Notes under the pieces: generated by a model
Seen by the model: the letters and a program-made list of their open reading frames with translations, nothing else
What the model was told of the DNA's origin: nothing
The model's database searches: none
NCBI GenBank assembly: GCA_052389435.1
Contig: JBQTIB010000021.1
Span: 1 to 9,229, forward strand
Direction of reading: 5' to 3'
DNA: 9,229 nt
Source: JBQTKD01 sp052389435
GTDB taxonomy: Bacteria > Actinomycetota > Actinomycetes > Sporichthyales > Sporichthyaceae
Program-made: the position numbers and the translations under genes
In this document: positions 5,542 to 9,229 of the stretch, one piece after another
Position numbering within the stretch: the first letter of the stretch is position 1
Layout: each line of letters begins with the position of its first letter

Positions 5542-5880
5542 GTGCGTCGAGAGGTTCTTCGCCTGGTGGGCGCGGCAGCGGGTTTCGGGGTGGTCGCGGG
5601 CGCCGTGCTCCTCGCCGCCCCGACCTCCTCCCGCGCCGCCGCGGGAGTGTTCCTGTGGACCAACGGTGGCGGCCTGGTCACCCCGGTGGTCGCGGGCGCC
5701 AACGAGAAGTGCATCGACACCTTCGGCGCCGTCAAGGCGCAGAACTTCACCGATTCCGACGCCGTTCTCTCCAAGGACGGCCTGTGTTCGGACTTCCTCG
5801 TCGCCGTCGGGCCGGGGGAGAGCTACGAGGGTCCCTACGGCTCCGTGGGCTTCACGCCGCCGGGCGCCACCGACGAGTGA
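5542..5880 (+). CDS. Small secreted protein, function unknown
   Basis: 112 aa, starting at GTG 5542 two bases after the prenyl transferase stop. GGAGG (5531-5535), inside the last codons of that gene, is 6 bases upstream. The N-terminus is a clear signal peptide: MRREVLRLVG, a hydrophobic stretch to about residue 26, then PTSSRAAA, which fits cleavage near residue 34. The mature part is about 78 residues, is acidic towards the end (PPGATDE) and has two cysteines, C57 and C82, able to form one disulfide. No family is recognised. Third positions are G/C-rich like its neighbours, which supports real coding. The very close spacing implies co-transcription with the prenyl transferase. No lipobox is present, so it is probably released or held by the cell wall. 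Confidence 0.75.
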   Translation: MRREVLRLVGAAAGFGVVAGAVLLAAPTSSRAAAGVFLWTNGGGLVTPVVAGANEKCIDTFGAVKAQNFTDSDAVLSKDGLCSDFLVAVGPGESYEGPYGSVGFTPPGATDE

Positions 5881-6258
5881 AACCCCTGTGACACAAGTGA
5901 AATCTCATTTTGGGCACGGGTGTCCCATCCGTCCGTAATGCGCATCCACCGTTCGGTCACATGTGGCGTGGCTGACTGAAAGCGGACGTTCTGCGAGTTA
6001 CCTTCGGGAGTATCGGGAGGCAATCCTGTCTCTCGACCGGGAGGCCCTCGTTGCCCACGAAGCAGCGGCTCTCACTCCACTCGTTGGAGATGAGGGGAGG
6101 GCCGGTACTGGGCCCTCGAGGCCGAGTCCGGCTCCACCGCATCCGCCGGCCGCATGGCGATCTGCAGCGCACGCCTTTCGCGCTGTCCGATCGACAGGCG
6201 CGGCGCGACGGAACGATCCACGCAGGTCGCCGTACCGCGCGCCTGCTCGGAGCGCATC
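5881..6258 (+). other. Long leader/intergenic region before phoH2
   Basis: This stretch of 378 bp separates the secreted-protein stop from the phoH2 GTG. Its first 130 bases are visibly less GC-rich than the genes (for example AGTGAAATCTCATTTTGGG). It contains an 8-base palindrome CACATGTG (5958-5965) and a TANNNT match TACCTT (5999-6004). Possible hairpins lie at 6071-6094, 6097-6117 (GAGGGCC/GGCCCTC, 7 perfect pairs), 6181-6200 (CTGTC/GACAG core) and 6222-6246 (GCAGG/CCTGC), the last just before the ribosome site. Three CGGGAG strings occur at 6005, 6014 and 6038. Part of it may encode a small protein (6051-6365). No known riboswitch was recognised. Confidence 0.4.
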
Positions 6259-6365
6259 GTGGCCAACGCCAGTCGTCGTCGCCCGCCCCGGGACACCCGT
6301 CGCACCTACGTCCTGGACACCAGCGTTCTGCTCTCCGACCCCCGGGCGATGACCCGGTTCGCTGA
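6051..6365 (+). CDS. Candidate small protein overlapping phoH2 (possible PhoAT-like partner)
   Basis: 104 aa if real, starting at TTG 6051 with GGGAGG at 6039-6044, a 6-base spacing that is close to ideal. It stays open to TGA 6363-6365, overlapping the first 107 bp of phoH2 in another frame. My hand count for the 69 codons before phoH2 gives G+C of about 78, 58 and 75% at positions 1, 2 and 3. This low-second-position pattern suggests coding, though third-position bias is weaker than in the clear genes. The protein would be strongly basic (MPTKQRLSLHSLEMRGG..., many Arg and His). Mycobacterial phoH2 genes are reported to be co-transcribed with a small upstream antitoxin gene, phoAT; this frame sits in the matching place. 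I see no sequence proof of homology, and it may be a chance open frame in GC-rich DNA. Confidence 0.35.
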   Translation: MPTKQRLSLHSLEMRGGPVLGPRGRVRLHRIRRPHGDLQRTPFALSDRQARRDGTIHAGRRTARLLGAHRGQRQSSSPAPGHPSHLRPGHQRSALRPPGDDPVR

Positions 6366-7587
6366 GCACGAGGTCGTCATCCCGATCGTCGTCATCACCG
6401 AACTCGAGGCCAAACGGCACCACCCCGAGCTGGGCTACTTCGCCCGCTCCGCGCTGCGCATGCTCGACGAGATGCGCGTCGAACACGGCCGTCTCGACGC
6501 GCCGCTGCAGATCAACGAGCAGGGCGGCACGCTTATCGTCGAGCTCAACCACACCGACGTCGACGTCCTGCCGCAGGGCTTCCGACTCGGGGACAACGAC
6601 ACCCGCATCCTCGCGGTGGCGCGCAACTTCGCCGCCGAGGGCCGCGAGGTCACCCTGGTCTCCAAGGACCTGCCGATGCGGGTCAAGGCCTCCGCGGTCG
6701 GCCTGTTCGCGGAGGAGTACCACGCGGACCTGCCGGTCGAGGCGGGCTGGACCGGCATGACCGAGATGACCGTCGCGGCGGACGTGATCGACTCCCTCTA
6801 CGAGGGCGAGCCGCTCGAACTCGACGAGGCGTCGGCGATGCCGTGTCACACGGGTCTGGTGCTGCTCTCGGACCGCGGCAGCGCGCTGGGGCGCATCATG
6901 CCGGACAAGTCGATCCGCCTGATCAAGGGCGACCGCGACGCGTTCGGGCTGCGCGGCCGCAGCGCCGAGCAGCGCATCGCGCTCGACCTGCTGCTCGACC
7001 CCGACGTGGGCATCGTGTCGATCGGCGGCCGCGCCGGTACCGGCAAGTCCGCCCTCGCACTGTGCGCCGGGCTCGAGGCCGTCATGGAGCGACGCCAGCA
7101 CCGCAAGGTCGTCGTGTTCCGCCCGCTCTACGCCGTCGGCGGTCAGGAGCTCGGCTATCTGCCGGGCTCGGAGTCCGAGAAGATGGGCCCGTGGGCCCAG
7201 GCGGTCTTCGACACCCTCGGCGCCCTGGTCGCGCCGGAGGTCGTCGAGGAGATCATGGCGCGCGGGATGCTCGAAGTCCTTCCCCTGACGCACATCCGCG
7301 GCCGCTCGCTGCACGACGCGTGCGTGATCGTCGACGAGGCGCAGTCCCTCGAGCGCAACGTGCTCCTCACGGTGCTGTCGCGCATCGGCGCCAACTCGCG
7401 GGTCGTGCTCACCCACGACGTCGCCCAGCGCGACAACCTGCGCGTCGGCCGCCACGACGGCGTGGTGGCCGTCGTCGAGACGCTGAAGGGTCACCCGCTG
7501 TTCGCCCACGTCACCCTCACCCGCTCCGAGCGCTCCGCGATCGCCGCGCTCGTGACGGAGATGCTGGAGCCGGTCATCGACTCCTGA
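6259..7587 (+). CDS. phoH2: PhoH2: PIN-domain ribonuclease fused to PhoH ATPase
   Basis: 442 aa. PhoH2 proteins join an N-terminal PIN nuclease to a C-terminal PhoH P-loop ATPase; mycobacterial PhoH2 is reported as an ATP-dependent RNA helicase and ribonuclease acting as a toxin. PIN domain (about 14-150): YVLDTSVLLSDP with D20, ITELEAKRHHPELGYFAR with E48, LGDNDTRILAVA with D112 and D114, and SKD with D137, so the acidic metal site is complete. PhoH domain (about 235-442): RSAEQRIALDLLLDPDVGIV, Walker A GRAGTGKS (257-264, K263), FRPLYAVGGQELGYLPG, LTHIRGRSLHDA, Walker B VIVDEAQS (D359, E360), LSRIGANSRVVLTHDVAQRDN and LTRSERSAIAALVTEML. The start is GTG 6259 with GGAG 6 bases upstream. ATG 6154 would add a Cys/Arg-rich stretch unlike the family. 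It converges on fumC across a repeat-containing gap. Confidence 0.95.
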   Translation: MANASRRRPPRDTRRTYVLDTSVLLSDPRAMTRFAEHEVVIPIVVITELEAKRHHPELGYFARSALRMLDEMRVEHGRLDAPLQINEQGGTLIVELNHTDVDVLPQGFRLGDNDTRILAVARNFAAEGREVTLVSKDLPMRVKASAVGLFAEEYHADLPVEAGWTGMTEMTVAADVIDSLYEGEPLELDEASAMPCHTGLVLLSDRGSALGRIMPDKSIRLIKGDRDAFGLRGRSAEQRIALDLLLDPDVGIVSIGGRAGTGKSALALCAGLEAVMERRQHRKVVVFRPLYAVGGQELGYLPGSESEKMGPWAQAVFDTLGALVAPEVVEEIMARGMLEVLPLTHIRGRSLHDACVIVDEAQSLERNVLLTVLSRIGANSRVVLTHDVAQRDNLRVGRHDGVVAVVETLKGHPLFAHVTLTRSERSAIAALVTEMLEPVIDS

Positions 7588-7603
7588 CCCCCAGTCAGAA
7601 ATG

Positions 7604-7651
7604 CAACGTCCGACCGAGCGAGGCCCATGGGCCAAGATCGGTCGGACGTTG
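7604..7651. repeat. REP-like palindromic repeat, copy 1 (also terminator candidate)
   Basis: A perfect 14-base stem (7604-7617 with 7638-7651; left arm CAACGTCCGACCGA) encloses the 12-base palindrome GGCCCATGGGCC (7622-7633). Copy 2, 72 bp downstream, is identical over the first 26 bases of the 42-base core (7607-7632). It starts 17 bases after the phoH2 stop, so it can also act as a terminator for phoH2, and for fumC from the other side. There is no T-run. Confidence 0.85.
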
Positions 7652-7678
7652 TGGCTCTGGGGCGCGCGTCAAACCTTG

Positions 7679-7720
7679 CGTCCGACCGAGCGAGGCCCAT
7701 GGGCACCCCGTGGTCGGACG
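7679..7720. repeat. REP-like palindromic repeat, copy 2 (also terminator candidate)
   Basis: Same 42-base length and layout as copy 1: CGTCCGACC (7679-7687), then 24 bases including GCCCATGGGC (7695-7704), then GGTCGGACG (7712-7720). The right inner part (ACCCCGT) differs from copy 1, while the outer arms are conserved, so the pairing is maintained. It ends 8 bp from the fumC stop codon (minus-strand TAG at 7731-7729). The 27 bp between copies 1 and 2 contain nothing else recognised. Confidence 0.85.
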
Positions 7721-7728
7721 TTGCGACG

Positions 7729-9117
7729 CTACGGATGCGTCATGCTCGTGACGTCTAGAGCCTTGTCCAAGTCGGCTTCGCCGATCTTGCCGTTGGACAC
7801 GTGTCCACGGCCGACGACGACCTCGCGGATCGTCTTTCGCTCCTTCACCGACTGCTTCACGATCGAGGCGACCTCCTCGTAGCCGAGGAAGCGGTTCAGC
7901 GGCGTGGCGATCGACGGAGAGGACTCGGCGTACTCCAGGCACCGCTCGACGTCGGCCACGATGCCGTCGACGGTGCGGTGCGCCAGGAGCCGAGAAGCGT
8001 TGGCCAATAGGCGAATCGACGCCAGCAGGTTGCGGGCCATCACCGGCAGTTGCACGTTGAGTTCGAAGTTCCCCGAGGCGCCCGCGAACGCGATCGCCGC
8101 GTCGTTGCCGATGACCTGCGCACACACCATCGAGACGGCCTCGGGCACGACCGGATTCACCTTGCCCGGCATGATCGAGGAGCCCGGCTGCAAGTCCGGC
8201 AGGAAGATCTCGCCGAGGCCCGCGCGCGGACCCGAACCCATCCAGCGCAGATCGGTGCAGACCTTGTAGAGGCTCACGGCGATCGTCCGCAGTTGGCCGG
8301 ACAGCTCGACGAGTCCGTCGCGCGCACCCTGCGCCTCGAAGTGGTCGCGGGCCTCGGTCAGCGGTAGGCCGGTGCTCGCCGCGAGCTCGTCGATGACGGC
8401 GGCGGAGAAGCCGGGCGGAGTGTTGATGCCGGTGCCGACGGCGGTGCCGCCCAGCGGCAGCTCCGCGACGCGGGGGAGGGTCGCGTTCAGTCGCTCGATC
8501 CCGTAGCGGACCTGCGCTGCGTAGCCGCCGAACTCCTGACCCAGCGTCACCGGCGTCGCATCCATCAGGTGCGTGCGGCCGGACTTCACGACGTCTTTGA
8601 ACTCCTCGGCCTTCGTGCCCAGCGACGTCGCGAGTGCGTCGAGCCCGGGGATCAGGTCCCTCGCGACGGCCTCGGTGGCCGCGACGTGGATCGAAGACGG
8701 GAACACGTCGTTGGAGGACTGCGAGGCGTTGACGTGATCGTTGGGGTGCACCGGGCGGCCGAGGCGCTCGGTGGCGAGGGTCGCGATCACCTCGTTGGCG
8801 TTCATGTTCGACGAGGTCCCCGAACCGGTCTGGAAGACGTCGACGGGGAACTCGGCGTTCCAGCGGCCCGAGGCCACGTCCTCCGCGGCCGCGACGATCG
8901 CATCGGCCACGTCTCCGTCGAGGACCCCGAGCTTGGCGTTGACCCGCGCCGCTGCGGCCTTGATCAGGGCCAGCGCGCGGATGTGCGCAGCCTCCAAACC
9001 CTCGCCGGATACGGGGAAGTTCTCCACCGCCCGCTGCGTCTGCGCCGCGTACTTCGCCGCGACGGGCACCCGCACGTCGCCCATCGAGTCGTGTTCGATC
9101 CGAAACTCGTCAGTCAT
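7729..9117 (-). CDS. fumC: Fumarate hydratase, class II
   Basis: 462 aa, full length for class II fumarases (about 460-470). It is a cytoplasmic homotetramer that interconverts fumarate and L-malate in the TCA cycle; it is iron-free, unlike class I enzymes. It begins MTDEFRIEHDSMGDVRVPVAAKYAAQTQRAVENFP, as this family does. Active-site regions are intact: SGTSSNMNANEVIA, NDHVNASQSSNDVFPSS, SGRTHLMDATP with the catalytic-site H183 (H188 in E. coli), and the mobile signature loop GSSIMPGKVNPV (312-323, S313/S314, K319, N321). ATG at 9117-9115 has GGAGG at 9130-9126, 8 bases upstream. The order phoH2 then fum on the opposite strand resembles Rv1095 and Rv1098c of M. tuberculosis. The aspartase/argininosuccinate lyase superfamily shares the loop, but the overall match is to FumC. 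Confidence 0.97.
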   Translation of the reverse strand: MTDEFRIEHDSMGDVRVPVAAKYAAQTQRAVENFPVSGEGLEAAHIRALALIKAAAARVNAKLGVLDGDVADAIVAAAEDVASGRWNAEFPVDVFQTGSGTSSNMNANEVIATLATERLGRPVHPNDHVNASQSSNDVFPSSIHVAATEAVARDLIPGLDALATSLGTKAEEFKDVVKSGRTHLMDATPVTLGQEFGGYAAQVRYGIERLNATLPRVAELPLGGTAVGTGINTPPGFSAAVIDELAASTGLPLTEARDHFEAQGARDGLVELSGQLRTIAVSLYKVCTDLRWMGSGPRAGLGEIFLPDLQPGSSIMPGKVNPVVPEAVSMVCAQVIGNDAAIAFAGASGNFELNVQLPVMARNLLASIRLLANASRLLAHRTVDGIVADVERCLEYAESSPSIATPLNRFLGYEEVASIVKQSVKERKTIREVVVGRGHVSNGKIGEADLDKALDVTSMTHP

Positions 9118-9149
9118 TCCCTCATCCTCCCCGCAACCCCTGCACCTAC

Positions 9150-9168
9150 AACTTAGGGTTACCTAACC
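9150..9168 (-). promoter_or_regulatory. fumC promoter region with overlapping inverted repeats
   Basis: On the plus strand TTAGG-GTTA-CCTAA (9153-9166) and GGTTA-CC-TAACC (9157-9168) are overlapping inverted repeats. The first resembles part of the DtxR/IdeR iron box (consensus TTAGGTTAGSCTAACCTAA), but only about 12 of 19 positions fit. On the minus strand TAAGTT (9155-9150) fits a TANNNT -10, about 32 bases before the fumC ATG, so a repressor here would block the promoter. No clear -35 was seen. Confidence 0.35.
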
Positions 9169-9202
9169 AGATCTCCCCGTCGTGCGCGCCACCACCTCGT
9201 TG

Positions 9203-9229
9203 CGTCCGACCAAACGCGGCCCATGGGCC
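9203..9229. repeat. REP-like palindromic repeat, copy 3 (cut by window end)
   Basis: CGTCCGACC (9203-9211), six variable bases (AAACGC), then the palindrome GGCCCATGGGCC (9218-9229), ending exactly at the window edge. The spacing between arm and palindrome matches copies 1 and 2. The matching right arm would lie just beyond the window. Together the copies flank fumC on both sides. Confidence 0.75.

Noticed and set aside
5914..5928. GGGCACGGGTGTCCC as a terminator after the secreted-protein gene.
   Set aside because: The stem pairs only imperfectly, with a bulge, and the T-run precedes rather than follows it on the plus strand.
6154..6258. ATG 6154 as the phoH2 start.
   Set aside because: The added 35 residues are Cys/Arg-rich and unlike PhoH2 N-termini; GTG 6259 has GGAG 6 bases upstream and gives the usual length.
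5963..6352. A second open frame (129 codons) in the phoH2 leader.
   Set aside because: Its third positions show no strong G/C bias, no ribosome site precedes it, and it becomes Pro/Ala-rich; the frame at 6051 is better supported.
5998..7635. A 545-codon open frame on the minus strand opposite phoH2.
   Set aside because: It mirrors the codon structure of phoH2 and encodes a His/Asp/Arg/Val-rich product with no recognisable domain.
1..9229. CRISPR arrays, tRNA/rRNA genes, insertion sequences, prophage genes or a defence system.
   Set aside because: No regularly spaced repeats, tRNA-like folds, transposase or phage motifs were seen; the genes are mostly conserved core functions.

Overview
This is GC-rich chromosomal DNA with strongly GC-biased third codon positions, many GTG starts and tight gene packing. 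It encodes a mycothiol S-conjugate amidase (Mca). Mycothiol is the low-molecular-weight thiol of Actinomycetota, so the source is almost certainly an actinobacterium. Genus cannot be read from this window. From memory, the gene order follows the Mycobacterium tuberculosis block Rv1080c-Rv1098c: greA, a membrane protein, mca, a small protein, a DUF255 thioredoxin-like protein, a hemolysin-III protein, a Z-prenyl synthase, then phoH2 and fumC. Here the block is compacted, and the DUF4307-type gene expected between greA and mca is absent.

Layout. 1-62: probable 3' end of a plus-strand gene. 118-612 (-): greA. 613-841: divergent control region with a housekeeping-type promoter for greA, a SigR/SigH-like GGAAC-N18-GTT promoter for mca, and a hairpin just before the mca ribosome site. 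842-3916 (+): a likely operon of mca, a Pro/Thr/Ser-rich single-pass membrane protein (4-bp overlap) and a DUF255/YyaL-like protein (1-bp gap). 3924-4643 (-): hemolysin III/TrhA membrane protein, convergent with the DUF255 gene; a small hairpin contains both stop codons. 4644-4735: divergent promoter region with a 12-bp palindrome. 4736-5880 (+): a cis-prenyl transferase, probably leaderless, followed by a small secreted protein of unknown function. 5881-6258: lower-GC leader region with several potential hairpins and an overlooked small frame with a good ribosome site. 6259-7587 (+): PIN-PhoH ATPase (PhoH2). 7588-7728: two copies of a palindromic REP-like repeat between convergent genes. 7729-9117 (-): class II fumarase. 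9118-9229: fumC promoter with overlapping inverted repeats and, at the window edge, a third REP-like copy.

Functional reading. The left half links transcription fidelity (GreA) with thiol detoxification (Mca), under a promoter of the type used for disulfide stress. The DUF255 protein in that operon has lost the first cysteine and the flanking histidines of the family's CHWCH motif. The right half holds prenyl-lipid synthesis, a likely RNase/helicase stress protein and a TCA-cycle enzyme. The items most worth following are the palindromic repeat family around fumC, the altered DUF255 motif, the possible hidden partner of PhoH2 at 6051-6365, and the thiol-stress promoter of mca.
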